Source of the DNA: Paulinella micropora
Taxonomy: Eukaryota; Cercozoa; Imbricatea; Euglyphida
Reading direction: 5' to 3'
Length of the DNA stretch: 64,000 nucleotides
NCBI GenBank assembly: GCA_009731375.1
Contig: BJOX01000141.1
Coordinates: 557,428-621,427, forward strand
In this document: piece by piece, positions 42,320-53,526 of the stretch
How the letters are laid out: the number at the start of each line of letters is the position of its first letter
How positions within the stretch are numbered: position 1 is the stretch's first letter
The notes under the pieces: model-generated
What the model was told of the DNA's origin: nothing
What the model saw: the letters and a program-made list of their open reading frames with translations, nothing else
The model's database searches: none
Position numbers and translations under genes: made by a program

Positions 42320-45300
42320 CTATTTTTTTTCCTCAGTCTTTAGTTCTACTTCAAGAACACGAGACTTTAATTCTGGAGTTAGTTCGCCNNNNNNNNNNNN
42401 NNNNNNNNNNNNNNNNNNNNNNNNNNNNNNNNNNNNNNNNNNNNNNNNNNNNNNNNNNNNNNNNNNNNNNNNNNNNNNNNNNNNNNNNNNNNNNNNNNNN
42501 NNNNNNNNNNNNNNNNNNNNNNNNNNNNNNNNNNNNNNNNNNNNNNNNNNNNNNNNNNNNNNNNNNNNNNNNNNNNNNNNNNNNNNNNNNNNNNNNNNNN
42601 NNNNNNNNNNNNNNNNNNNNNNNNNNNNNNNNNNNNNNNNNNNNNNNNNNNNNNNNNNNNNNNNNNNNNNNNNNNNNNNNNNNNNNNNNNNNNNNNNNNN
42701 NNNNNNNNNNNNNNNNNNNNNNNNNNNNNNNNNNNNNNNNNNNNNNNNNNNNNNNNNNNNNNNNNNNNNNNNNNNNNNNNNNNNNNNNNNNNNNNNNNNN
42801 NNNNNNNNNNNNNNNNNNNNNNNNNNNNNNNNNNNNNNNNNNNNNNNNNNNNNNNNNNNNNNNNNNNNNNNNNNNNNNNNNNNNNNNNNNNNNNNNNNNN
42901 NNNNNNNNNNNNNNNNNNNNNNNNNNNNNNNNNNNNNNNNNNNNNNNNNNNNNNNNNNNNNNNNNNNNNNNNNNNNNNNNNNNNNNNNNNNNNNNNNNNN
43001 NNNNNNNNNNNNNNNNNNNNNNNNNNNNNNNNNNNNNNNNNNNNNNNNNNNNNNNNNNNNNNNNNNNNNNNNNNNNNNNNNNNNNNNNNNNNNNNNNNNN
43101 NNNNNNNNNNNNNNNNNNNNNNNNNNNNNNNNNNNNNNNNNNNNNNNNNNNNNNNNNNNNNNNNNNNNNNNNNNNNNNNNNNNNNNNNNNNNNNNNNNNN
43201 NNNNNNNNNNNNNNNNNNNNNNNNNNNNNTGGTCTTTTTCTTAATGTTAAAAATCCGCTGGATGCTGTCGTCATGCTTGTATCACTCTGAGCATAGATTA
43301 CACCAGTCCCCCTCGCATAAAAATTTAAGTCCTGATTAGTACTGCTTCCCGTAGCATATATTGAATTATAACCAAAACCAACTCCCTGTGTCCCGTTGCT
43401 GTGTCTGAATTCAACACCAGCAGAAGATGCTCCAAGATTGGCTGTGACATATAACCCGACTGGTGTAGCATGAGACCCACTTCTTGCTTCCCCGCGTATG
43501 TCGACTGTGCTATTAACAACAGATATACCCGCATTTGCTGCTATCAATCCGCTTGCTGTTAATGTTGTTGTTGATGTACCCGCGGTTGCATTTAATAACC
43601 TTGATGCCTTAACTTCTCCGTTGTTAATTCTGAATAATTCGTTTGTCCCACCATAATAAAATATATGGGTATCTGTTGAAGAATTAATATTATAAACCAA
43701 AGTTTGGCTCGCGATACCAAATCCAAAAAATGCAGTCGTTGATGGTGTTCCTCCATCCCATAAAACCAGTTTATTGTTAGCTAGTCCATTTCTGTCAATA
43801 AAAACACTTTTTCCAGCACCTACCACTATGTTGTCGCTCGTTGTTAATGTTGTAGTTGATACCCCCGCAGTTGAAGTAATTGTAGTTCCCGTTATTGTTC
43901 CAGCACTTGTTATGTTGTTTGAGTTCATGTCTAAGGCACCATAAAACCGCATACCGCCAGCATTGTTAAAACGGACAATGTCAGACGAAGCACTTTTATT
44001 ATCCAAAAGTTTTGAAATATAAAGTCCCGCCCCTTTTACATCAGATGCTACATTCGTGAATACATAACCTCTTTGGTTCGCGGTTCCGCTTGTAGCAGTA
44101 TTTAGAGTAAATAAGAAATATTGGTAATCACCTGATCTCTGTGAAAAGAATATATCTCCTCCATTTTGGTTTAATATCCTCGCCCCAATATTTCCACCAT
44201 TAGTGATAGTTTGATTATTAAAATCAGCATTGTTCGTTAGAGTTAGATATTTTATCACAGTGCTCGCCCCATTAAATGTTTTACTTCCTGTTATGGTTTG
44301 GTCTGTTGTTAGTTTTACATTTTGCCCGTCCAATGTGTCCGCATACCCTTTTGTCGCGCCATCGGCCGCTAATGTCGGAGTTCCAAGGTTGGCTATTTTG
44401 CTACTATTACAATCTAGCCCCGAAGCATTTACCCAACCGACGATTGCCCCATCAATAATGAAACTTATTTTTTTCGCATTTATTTCAAAGTTATAATTTA
44501 CGCCCGTGCCCATATCAAGGCATCCGATAGTTCCTATATTGGCTGTGGAGTTAAAAACCACGAATGTTCCTTTTGTTGTTGCATTCGTTGAATTTCCTGT
44601 TATTTCAAGACCACTGCTAAATGTCTTGATTCCTGCTATTGTTTGGTTTCCTGAGGTTTTAACTGCCGAAGTATCAAGAACAGAAACATCTACACCATCA
44701 ACATTACATTTGTTATGCTTTGGTTTCCCATATTTAGTCCTCCCGTCATACTAGCTGTGCCGTCTAATCTAAGAAAGGGTGATGCCACGTTTCTCCATTG
44801 TCCAGTGCTATAAATGAGTAGTTGATTATCTGATGCTGTTGTTATAATCACATCGCTATGTGTATCAATACTTCCACTTGCCGACACTTTCGCGTTGTTG
44901 GAGTCGTGCTCTGATAGCCAAGTTGTGATAGACCTACCATTTAGTTGATTTACATTTGTTATGCTTTGGCTTTTCATATCAAGACCCGCACTCGCATTTA
45001 TTATACTGCTAAATGTCTTAATTCCTCCTATGGTTTGGTCTCCTGTTAGTTTGACCACTGAACCATCAACTGCGAGATTAGCGAAATTAATTCCATTATA
45101 CGTAGAAGCACCTGAAATAGAAAAACCGCCCATATTTAGTCCTCCCGTCATACTAGCAGTGCCGTCTAATCTAAGAAAAGGTGGTGTGGTGTTTCTCCAT
45201 TGCCCCGTGCTATACATAATCAGTTGGTTATCTGCTGGGAAGCCTGATATTGTCACATCGCTATGTGAGTCTATACTTCCAGCTGCTGACACCTTATTAT

Positions 45301-46066
45301 TATTATCATTATGCTCAAATATTCATTCATCAACACCTTTGTCATTTAGTAAATTAACTCCTGTTATATTCTTCCTTCCCATACTAATGTTTCCTGTTTC
45401 ATCAACATTTATCGGAAATGTTTTATTTACCCAGTTTATTGAATTATATGTTAGATAACTATTCATCGCCACTGGTGCTGTAATGACTACATCTGAAAGT
45501 GTATCAATTGAACCAAGGGCTGTATTCTTCCATTTGCCTTCTACATCGTTGTAAGTTAAGTATTGTCCGCTCGCTTGTGCAAATATGTTTGTATCTATCA
45601 AATTGTATAAACTTGTTTGGTGCGGATTGGAAGTATTGCTTCTGTGTTGAGTTGAGGCTTTGACTTCATCATTATCCCTTACTCGTTGCTCTGTGTAGTA
45701 TAAACGGCTTCCTTCTTTGATATCCGTAGTTGATTTTAAAGCGAGCCGTGTGTCAAAGCGGTTATCAGTCCAATAATAATTAAGTCCTTCTTTTAGGTCA
45801 GTTGTTGATTTTAAAGCGAGCCGTGTGTCAAAGCGGTTATCAGTCCAATAATAATTAAGTCCTTCTTTAATGTCCGCGGTGCTTTTGGTAGCCAGTCGTG
45901 TATCAAATCGGTCGTCAGTGTAATAAAGATTTACGGGGTCAGCATCTTCTGGCACTCTGTCTGTATTCAGACCGACTATGTTTGTGTTGGTTAAATCTAA
46001 GTTAAGTATGTTTAGACTATCAACAGCCAACTCATTAAGGCCTAGTAAGGATTTATATTGCGACAT
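42320..46066 (-). pseudogene. Fiber protein with phage-tail-fiber repeats, interrupted
   Basis: From MSQYKSLLG (ATG 46066) the protein has three repeats of about 23 residues (RFDTRLALKSTTDIKEG, YYWTDN) like phage tail-fiber LYYTDxRV repeats. Two longer repeats follow (STGQWRN, FLRLDGTASMTGGLNMG), then a beta-rich shaft. The end, after an 841-bp gap (42389-43229), reads ELTPELKSRVLEVELK with TAG at 42320. An in-frame TGA at 45320-45322 occurs where the paralogous repeat has Trp (DE*IFEH against TTWLSEH), and a frameshift lies near 44705. It would be a receptor-binding trimeric fiber. Confidence 0.75.
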
Positions 46067-46160
46067 ATTATATTAAATAAATATTTTAATTTTTTATTTT
46101 TGTTAAATTATACTAACAAAAAATATAACTATCTCGTGTAATATCATTCATCGGTAATCA
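46067..46160. promoter_or_regulatory. Divergent AT-rich intergenic region
   Basis: 94 bp, about 80 percent A/T, between the - strand fiber start and the + strand gene at 46161. It probably contains both promoters. TAATATAATATG abuts the fiber start. Confidence 0.45.
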
Positions 46161-46734
46161 ATGCCGTCACAAGAGGCTTCAAAAGAAAACTGGAAGAAAG
46201 CAGTTCAAGCAAATAGAGAAAATGCTGAACGGCGAAAGGACGAATGGGCCCGTGAAAGGCTTCGTAAAAAAGGAGAATTAAAAGAAGCATCGGTGGAAGA
46301 ACTTATTGAGACTGATGCTGAAGTTAATAGTGTTGCGAAAGAGATACTTAAAAATCCTGAGATTGAAGATGAATCAAGTGAAAGCGATAGCGAAATTGAT
46401 ATGTCTGAGGTTATTGCAAATCATATGCTTAGAAAGATAAAAAAGAATGCTAAAAAGCCAAAGAAGAAAACCTCAAAGAAAGCACCACACCCCAAGAAGC
46501 AAGAGAATGAAAGCGAAGAAGAAGAAGAAAGTGAGAGTGAAGAAAGCGAAGATTATGAAACAACAGGCGTAAAACAGCGAGGTGGTAAAAAACGAAGTGA
46601 AAAAATATCAGTTAATGTATATAACAATACACCAAAGAATAAAGAAANNNNNNNNNNTAGTTAATGTATATAACAATACACCAAAGGATAAAGAAAAAAG
46701 TAAGGAAGCAGAAAAGATATTTTTGAAATTCTAA
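46161..46734 (+). CDS. Highly charged protein upstream of the integrase
   Basis: About 170 codons starting MPSQEASKENWKKAVQ. It has Lys/Glu coiled-coil-like and acidic Ser segments (ESDSEIDMSEVIANHMLR) and a Lys-rich end. A 10-N run (46648-46657) is flanked by a near-repeat of about 37 bp and is probably an unmerged overlap. After it the frame resumes with VNVYNNTPKDKEKSK and ends IFLKF at 46734. No family recognised. It lies 6 bp before the integrase start. Confidence 0.55.
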
Positions 46735-46740
46735 AATATA

Positions 46741-47664
46741 ATGAGTGAAAATAATAATATTCAACTTGCGAACACAGCACAATAATTATTTCGTCAGACT
46801 AAACCGAGGACTAGAGGAACGACAATATGGGCGGACAAAGTATTGGATATGGTCAATATTGATTTAATGGATATGAGTAAGGTTGCTACAAAAAATAAAA
46901 ATTATAATTTTGCCCTTATTTGGATTGATATTCATAGTCGCTATGCTTACGCAATACCTATAAAGAATAAATTTTCTACCACAGTTTTAGATGCACTCAA
47001 GAAATTACCAAAGCCAAAAGCATACATATCGGACAATGGCGGTGAGTTTAAAGGTGCAGTTGGTGAGTGGATGAGAAATAATGGAATTGAACAATTTATG
47101 GTTGAAGTAGGTGATCATAATTCGTTAGGTATTGTTGATAGATTTGTTAGAACACTTAGAGAAAGATTACACATATTATGGGCTTTTAATCGTAATTTTG
47201 ATTGGATAAGTTATATTGAAGATGTTGTTTATTATTATAACAAGAAAGAACATTCAGCGATTAAGGCGGCACCAATTGATGTGTTTAAAGGAAATGATAT
47301 AAGCCAACAACATAGATATGTTGATAAATATTTATTTAGTTTCAAAGAAGGAGACAGAGTTAGAAAGTTGAACAAGAAACACATTCTAGAAAAGGGAGGA
47401 AAGACTTGGAGCAAGCAAATCTACACCGTCAAAGCCCGTAAGGGATATCGGATTGTATTAACAAATGATGATGTTGTACCACCTAGACATTTATTAAAGA
47501 CTGACGCTACCGACGATCCGGAAGAGAAAGATATTAATAAAGAACTGAAACAACTAACTAAAGAAAAGCAAACAAAGCATTTACTTAAAAGAGAGGAGAT
47601 AGACTCCGCCAACATTAGAACTTCTTCACGACAAAGGAAGAAAAAAGAAATAATGGACTTGTAG
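46741..47664 (+). pseudogene. Polinton integrase (retroviral/RVE type)
   Basis: From ATG 46741 the frame meets an in-frame TAA at 46783-46785 (AQ*LFRQTKPRT) and then stays open to 47664. A functional start at 46843 (MVNIDLMDM) is possible. Core motifs: D in NIDLMDM, D in YISDNGGEF, and LGIVDRFVRTLRERL, where the third catalytic residue appears as Asp in the usual Glu position. The C-terminal part has a VRKLNKKH/IVLTNDDVVPPRHLL SH3-like region. No N-terminal HHCC finger is visible. It inserts the Polinton genome into the host. Confidence 0.8.
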
Positions 47665-47666
47665 TC

Positions 47667-48188
47667 TCACTTCTTTTTGCGATTAGGTAAGGAAATATTG
47701 GAATGATATTCAGCAGCCTTAGTGTAGAACGGACGCTTCTCGTGAATATAGTAGCCCTTCAAAGCCGACCATGATTTGAAAACCCTTATCACCCCGTCGT
47801 CTCCGAGTGCCACGTGATAAGTATCTTCTTTCCCGGGGCTCGCCATCAAAACTCCTTCTTTGCAATCCGGAACATTATACTCAAACACTTTGTCAGGCTC
47901 GTCGTACTTGTTGGCAATCTTGACCAAAACTTTTTTCTCATCCCAATACTTTACAGCTTCATCCTCCTTCACCTTTGCTCCACCCACCTTATCGAAAGGA
48001 CTCACATTTTTTGCTTTACGCTCAACCTCAGCCTGAGCCACAGGGTCTTCGTGAGACGGATGCTTGGCGTCAGGGGTGGTTGGAACTTCAGCAGGAACCT
48101 CAGCAACAACCTCGGCAACAACCTCAGTTGTCTCCTCAGTGGGCTCCTCAGCAGTCTGCTTGGAAGGAGACTTCTTCTTTGGCGGCAT
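47667..48188 (-). CDS. Protein with Lys/Ala/Glu/Val-rich N-terminus, unknown function
   Basis: 173 codons from MPPKKKSPSKQ (ATG 48188). The N-terminus is Lys-rich, then repeats of (T/E)VVAEV, then a compact C-terminal domain (VLVKIANKYDEPDKVFEY, VALGDDGVIRVFKSWSAL). The stop lies 2 bp from the convergent integrase stop. It could be a DNA-binding or virion core protein. Unrecognised. Confidence 0.55.
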   Translation of the reverse strand: MPPKKKSPSKQTAEEPTEETTEVVAEVVAEVPAEVPTTPDAKHPSHEDPVAQAEVERKAKNVSPFDKVGGAKVKEDEAVKYWDEKKVLVKIANKYDEPDKVFEYNVPDCKEGVLMASPGKEDTYHVALGDDGVIRVFKSWSALKGYYIHEKRPFYTKAAEYHSNISLPNRKKK

Positions 48189-48541
48189 GGTACCTGCCCC
48201 CACACCAAAAAGCACAAAAAACATGTGTGGGCAGTGCCTTGAAGCCGTTTTTTTTTGTTTTCGTAAATAAATAATTTCGTAAATAAAATAATTTTTTTGT
48301 AGCCTAGTAGTAAGTGTGCTTTTATGTTGTTGTGAAATGTGTGTCATGTTCATTTATGAGAAGTGAGCAGGTAGGCAGACAGCACAGATCACACAACCCT
48401 ACCTTACTCCTTCAATATACAATTTATACTTGACAATAACTTCCTCAAATGTTTTTCCGCCACCAATCAAATTTCTTGCGTAATTTTCCTCTTGACGGGA
48501 CATTGGAAATTTATTTTTTTCTAACCATCTTTCAAAAAATG
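48189..48541. other. Intergenic, no gene called
   Basis: AT-rich sequence with poly-T runs. A partial - strand frame around 48400-48540 (KKEIAFFERWLEKN-like) may be an eroded gene end but is too short to support. Confidence 0.4.
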
Positions 48542-48950
48542 CTATTTCTTTTTTGGTCTCTTTTCCTTTCTACTTCTCTGCCTTTTAACTTTCCTTGCAT
48601 TTTCTAATTGCTTTCTTTCCTCTTGTATTTCATTGTCTCTTTGTTCGACAGCTTCGAGTCTTCGTTCTACCTCGTCAAGTTCAAATTTAATTTGTCTTAT
48701 CTTTTTTGACAAGTTTTTTTTCTTTGTCTCCAAGGCTATTTTGCCGGAAATAATTTTGTTCTTTCTTTTGTCTGAATAATATTCAAACCAATTATTTTCT
48801 TCTCTTTCAACATCATCATCGCTTGAAATTTCATTTTGATAGTCCTCTTTAGCCTCATCATCAACGTAATCACTCATCTCGTCAAGGCGAACTGCTATAA
48901 AGTAGGCCAAAAGTGCGAAAACGAAAAGTATGATTTTTTGTTTTCGCATT
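48542..48950 (-). CDS. Membrane-anchored coiled-coil protein
   Basis: About 136 codons from MRKQKIILFVFALLAYF (ATG 48950). One N-terminal transmembrane helix, an acidic stretch (DYVDDEAKEDYQNE), then a long Lys/Glu coiled coil ending in a basic tail (SRKEKRPKKK). No family recognised. Next to the polymerase in the Polinton early region. Confidence 0.55.
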
Positions 48951-49204
48951 CTCCGATAAAAAACATGTGATAACATTGCGCATTGACTTAGGAAAAAAAA
49001 CCGAAACCAAAGCAAGCACCGACACAAAAAAGTGTTTTTTATGCTACTGCTCTTGGTATGGTGATGGTTGGTGTAATTAGTAAGTTGGTGGTGTTGTTCG
49101 TCATTGTCGGCGGTTCAACTCCCAGCTTACTCTTGACCCATTCCTGCCATCCTTTTTTTTTCTCTTTTTTGTAAATTCCTTTTTTCTTTTTTTTTTTTTT
49201 TTGC
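48951..49204. other. Intergenic, poly-T rich
   Basis: A non-coding stretch with several T8-T16 runs just downstream of the polymerase gene end. No hairpin of the GATGTTTG type is present here. Confidence 0.4.
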
Positions 49205-52200
49205 TTAGTATCCGTATGGTAATGTCGTGATCTGGTTTTCTTTTAGAGGTTGAATTACTCTTTCAATGTAAGTAAATGAAAATATCTTTTGTAAATGCTC
49301 TGACGTAATTGTTTTTGTCTTTTTGTTTATTGTTATTTTGCTGTTGGTGTGTATGATTACATTTCCAGCCTCTGCTACATTCTTTGCTATACACTTTTCT
49401 CCTTTTGTTTCTAGTAGGTCTTCTAATTCTTCATATGCCTTTTTAGATAGTTCAGTGTCTTGTACTTTCAATCCATTGCTTATGATACTAAACATATTAA
49501 CCAAGTTCAATTTTTTACAAGTCTCGTAATTCATTGAAAATCCTTTTAATTTCATTTTGGTTGTTCCATCATTTAGTATGTAGCCGTATGATTTAGGTCC
49601 TGCTCCAATAAATGTGGTTATCTTTCTGCTAATTTCGTCTTTTTGTCTATCAATTCGTCTGTCCATTGTCCCAATAAATCACCAGTCGGTATTGTTGCCT
49701 GTCCTTCTTTCTCATCTACGGAATAAATTACGCTGTCTGTGTCGTGATATAACACTCTATTACCTAATCTGTCCATCATATCATACAATCTCATTTGCGC
49801 ATGTGCTGTTGTAAATAGTGCTACACAGATTTTTGTATTGTAGGGGTCAGATAATTTTTCAGGGTGTAGGTTGTAAGATAGTTCTAGGCATTCTTTGTTT
49901 ATCATATTGATAGATACTTCATTTATCTTCTTGTCATTTAGTATTTTGAATAGTTCGGCTTCACCCCTTATGATTTTTGTTTGTGTCTTGTTGTTTTGTT
50001 GTCCAAATTTTCCCCATAGTGAGTTAAGACATAGTTTCGCTACTGCCCTTCTTCCTTCATTCTTTTCAATCTTGCTTTTGTCCAATTTGATTTTCATTTT
50101 TTCTTCATAGTCCTTAATGTAATTGTNNNNNNNNNNTTAATGTACTAATTATCTTGTCTTCTTCAGTTATGACATTTGATGGATAGCCACTTGATTCCTG
50201 TTTCACTCTTAGAAAGGTCTTAATGTATTCTTTGAATAGTTCTGTCTGTTCATTCCAATGCCATAACTCATAAGTTTTGATCAGTCTGTAGCTTTTTTGT
50301 ATGGCTTTGTAAATAAGTGGTGTTGCCCATGTGCCTGTAAGTGTTCTCTCTTCGTCTGTGTGTCGGCATTTGTCTTGTAATCCTTCCTTTCCACATTTAT
50401 TACATAGATAATACATCATCTTTCCTCTATTTTGACATGGTAGAACAGGATGAATTAGAGCTCTAGGCGGAAGTATTTTTATTTTTGCTACACCAAATGC
50501 TGTTTTATTATTCAACATATCAAAGGCATCTTTTCCTCTTATTGTTTGGTGATGTTTCACAGGATAGGGGTCATAGTACATGACAGTCGGATAGAGAGAG
50601 CACACATCTATATACTTTGCATACTGATATTCACTCATAGATTTCCAGTATAGAGATAGAGCATTCGTCCTTCCACCAAACATAGCATGTCGTGGATTGA
50701 TTGCTTCTTGCTCAATTAATGTCTCTTCTATTTCTCCTTTGAATTCTTCCTTTGTTCGTATCCTGTTCCATTGACACCCCCATATTGTTATTAATTGACT
50801 TCCGGATGTTGCTTGATTAAAGTTTCGCGTAGTTTAGTTTCTTTGTATAGTTGTCCAAATCTTTTATTCACAGACCTTTCTCTGTTTAGTTCATTTCCAT
50901 TGAAACACTCAGGACACCCATGCCAATAACAACCATGGAACTCATATGCAGTTTTTGTCTTTTCGTCATATCCGTCTAAGTAGGCTTTCACACCTTTGGG
51001 TAAGTTTAGTATTTTTTCTTTACCATTTAGACCATGTTGAATTTTAGCATTGTCCTTTTTTTCTCTGTATGCTAACCACTCCACACACATACGACTTGTT
51101 TTTGCTTTGTCTGTTCTGTTTGTCGGTATAACTGCTATGCTGTCCTCAGGCATGTAGTTTGCTTTGAATAGTGCCATACATGTAGCGGCGATAGTTGTGT
51201 ATTGAAATGGATCAATTCCGAACTCCATAAATTGTTCCCTAAACTCAATACACCCCCGACTTAGTATATCTACATCACTATGACAATATTCAATCATTTC
51301 TTTATTGAAATCAAATACTTTGTCTTTTTGCTCCCCATACCATTTTATAAAATCATCTCTTTTATTCTTTGAGAATGAGTTATATCCGTAATCGTCCATG
51401 TCTGGTATTTTGCCTATGTATGTTTGATTGTCTGTTTTATTAAAGAAGTGAGGAAAGTATCCTTTTTTCAATTCAGTAAGTCCAAATGTGTCAGGAAAGT
51501 CAGATAGAGGCATAGTTAGAAATGATAAACTATCTATAAATCTAATCTGTTCTTTCCCATTACCAATAGACATCATCATTATTTTACCACCTTCATATAT
51601 CACAAATGGAGTTATGCCTTTTTCAATCAACCATTTCAATACAAATTGACAATCATATCCCCGTGCATTATGTGCTATGAATGTATAACCCTTATGTTTT
51701 ACACCCAATGACCACTCGCAGAATTGTTCAATGTTTTTATGAATGATTGGTGTGCTGTCGTCGAAATATTGACTTTCAGAATGATTGATAATATGTGTTC
51801 CTGTCTCTTGATTTGCTTCAAAATCAAAGAATACATATTTGGTTGATGGTTCATGTATCACTTTTTTCTTTAACTCACATTGGTGTGATAGAGGTTGTAG
51901 TTCTTTGCAGTTCCTACATTTTTCATATCCACATTTATGTTCTCCTTTGTAAGTCTTAGCACAAGTGATACATTTTTTCTTTGTGTCGCATAACTTATTT
52001 TGTTTATGATTATTGAAACATTCATCATTCGGAAACTTTCTATTACACTCATTGCACATTTTCCATTTCGAAATATTGTCATATCCTTTACATCCTTCAG
52101 TTTGACATATATTACATTTGAATTCACATGCGTGATTATGTTCGTATCCCTTCATACATTTCTCGCAAAAGTTTCGTTTTGATAAGAATGCTTTCATACT

Positions 52201-53195
52201 TGTTATGGTGTCGTAATGGTTCATGGTTTTTAGTATGTATATGTTCTTTTTGTCCTTCATCTCAGTCTTATAGATAATTTTGTTTGGAAATTCTACAATA
52301 ACAATGTTGTAGCCTATGTGCTTAGCAAACTCACTAATTTCAGAAAGCCCACATAAATCTTTCATGACACCAGCCTCCTCATGTAGTTTGTTTGCCAGTT
52401 CGTCTTGGATTCTGTGTCCCTTTCTGATTTGCTCGTATTTCGTGTGTTCCTCAATCTTTGCTTTCGCTACAACGATTGCCCTTGCCAAACATATGTTGTC
52501 GTCATTGCTTATTTGTATCACACCTTTCTTTTATACATGTCTGTTTCTGTTATTGCTTTCAATCTTGCTCCTCCTTCTGGCATCCTTACACCCACAAAAT
52601 TGAAATCAATCAAGTCCATTGTTGCTCCTTCTTCGTCCATATAGTTTTCGTCGTTTGATTGCAGTATAGATTCTAATCTAGTCAGTATATCTTCTAAATT
52701 GAAATCTTTTACTTTTATTAATTTTTGGTTTTGTACATTCCAAGTTGAAGGAATAGCACTAATACGTATTTGTATTAATAAGTCATTGTCTTTGTAAAGT
52801 GTTTTAAAGTCTTCAATTATTGATCCAATCATACCGATGATGCCCTCTAATGGAAACTTTTTCACTTTTTGCGTAATTGGTTTACTTAACTTAATTGTAT
52901 ATACAGATTGCCCCACAGGCAGATTGTGTTCAGTGTCTTTTCTTATTAGTTTATAGCCATTGAACTCTATTACTTGTGGCTCAACATATTTTCGTTCCCT
53001 TTGTTTTCGCTCAGGTTCAGAATAAAACCTTTCAGGGTCCGATAGTGCTCCCCTTGTCGTTGTTATGTCATAAAACCTAGTTCCGTTCGGCTTTTTAACA
53101 TATAACTTGTTTTGCCTTATCTGATATGTTATTTTTGCTTCCGCCAACTTGTCCAAGTTCCATGTGTGTCCGCCATAGTCGATGGTGTTCGCCAT
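49205..53195 (-). pseudogene. Protein-primed DNA polymerase B (pPolB), with at least three frame breaks
   Basis: In order: an N-terminal domain from ATG 53195 (IQSN-like LQSNDENY, VGVRMPEGGARLK); a break by a TG duplication at about 52518; a Cys/His-rich zinc region (FCEKCMKGYEHNHACEF); exonuclease YVFFDFEANQETG, HNARGYDCQF and YCHSDVDIL; a break near 50795; palm DVCSLYPTVMYYD; a 10-N gap (50127-50136); NSLWGKFGQ and catalytic YHDTDSVIY; a break near 49625; and a thumb-like end. Together about 1,300 residues, the normal size for Polinton pPolB. It would replicate the genome from protein-primed ends. This copy cannot make it without repair, or the sequence is wrong. Confidence 0.85.
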
Positions 53196-53310
53196 ATATT
53201 TATTGGAATATATTTTTTCCAAAAAATATTTTTATTTTATATATAAAAAATATATATATATATAAAATATTATCTTATCTTTAATATGAAATTCAATTTT
53301 TTTTCAGGTC
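53196..53310. promoter_or_regulatory. AT-rich region upstream of the polymerase
   Basis: 115 bp made almost only of A and T (ATATATAAAAAATATATATA), with ATAAATATATG abutting the polymerase ATG. Probable promoter. Confidence 0.4.
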
Positions 53311-53526
53311 TCAATTTTCCCCGACGATATTCTGGAGTCTAATAAGGTCAGCCTTGGTTTTTTCTCTTTTCTCTTTTGATTTTCTCAGTATGTCTGCCTT
53401 GTTTTTTTGATAATATTCTTTTGCTCTCATAAGTGCTTTCTCTTTATTTCTTCTTTGATACTCTCTCATACGTTCAGCGTGTTTTGCCCTTGCCTCCTCC
53501 GCAGTATATGTTGGTTTTCTACCCAT
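53311..53526 (-). CDS. Small basic helical protein
   Basis: 71 codons, MGRKPTYTAEEARAKHAERM, then EYQRRNKEKALMRAKEYYQK. Highly charged with periodic Arg/Lys. Short proteins of this R/K-EYYQKNK style are common near homing-type or viral genes, but I assign no function. Last gene before the right Polinton end. Confidence 0.55.
   Translation of the reverse strand: MGRKPTYTAEEARAKHAERMREYQRRNKEKALMRAKEYYQKNKADILRKSKEKREKTKADLIRLQNIVGEN

Noticed and set aside
42351-43229. Coding frame read through the 841-bp gap of the fiber gene
   Set aside because: Gap length is not reliable and the frame entering 42388 as read through the N run gives a wrong end; the frame ending at 42320 is the better C-terminus.
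28393-46785. Alternative genetic code with TGA = Trp
   Set aside because: TGA ends the ATPase, penton, protease and LRR/HET-like genes at sensible places, and TGG is used for Trp throughout.
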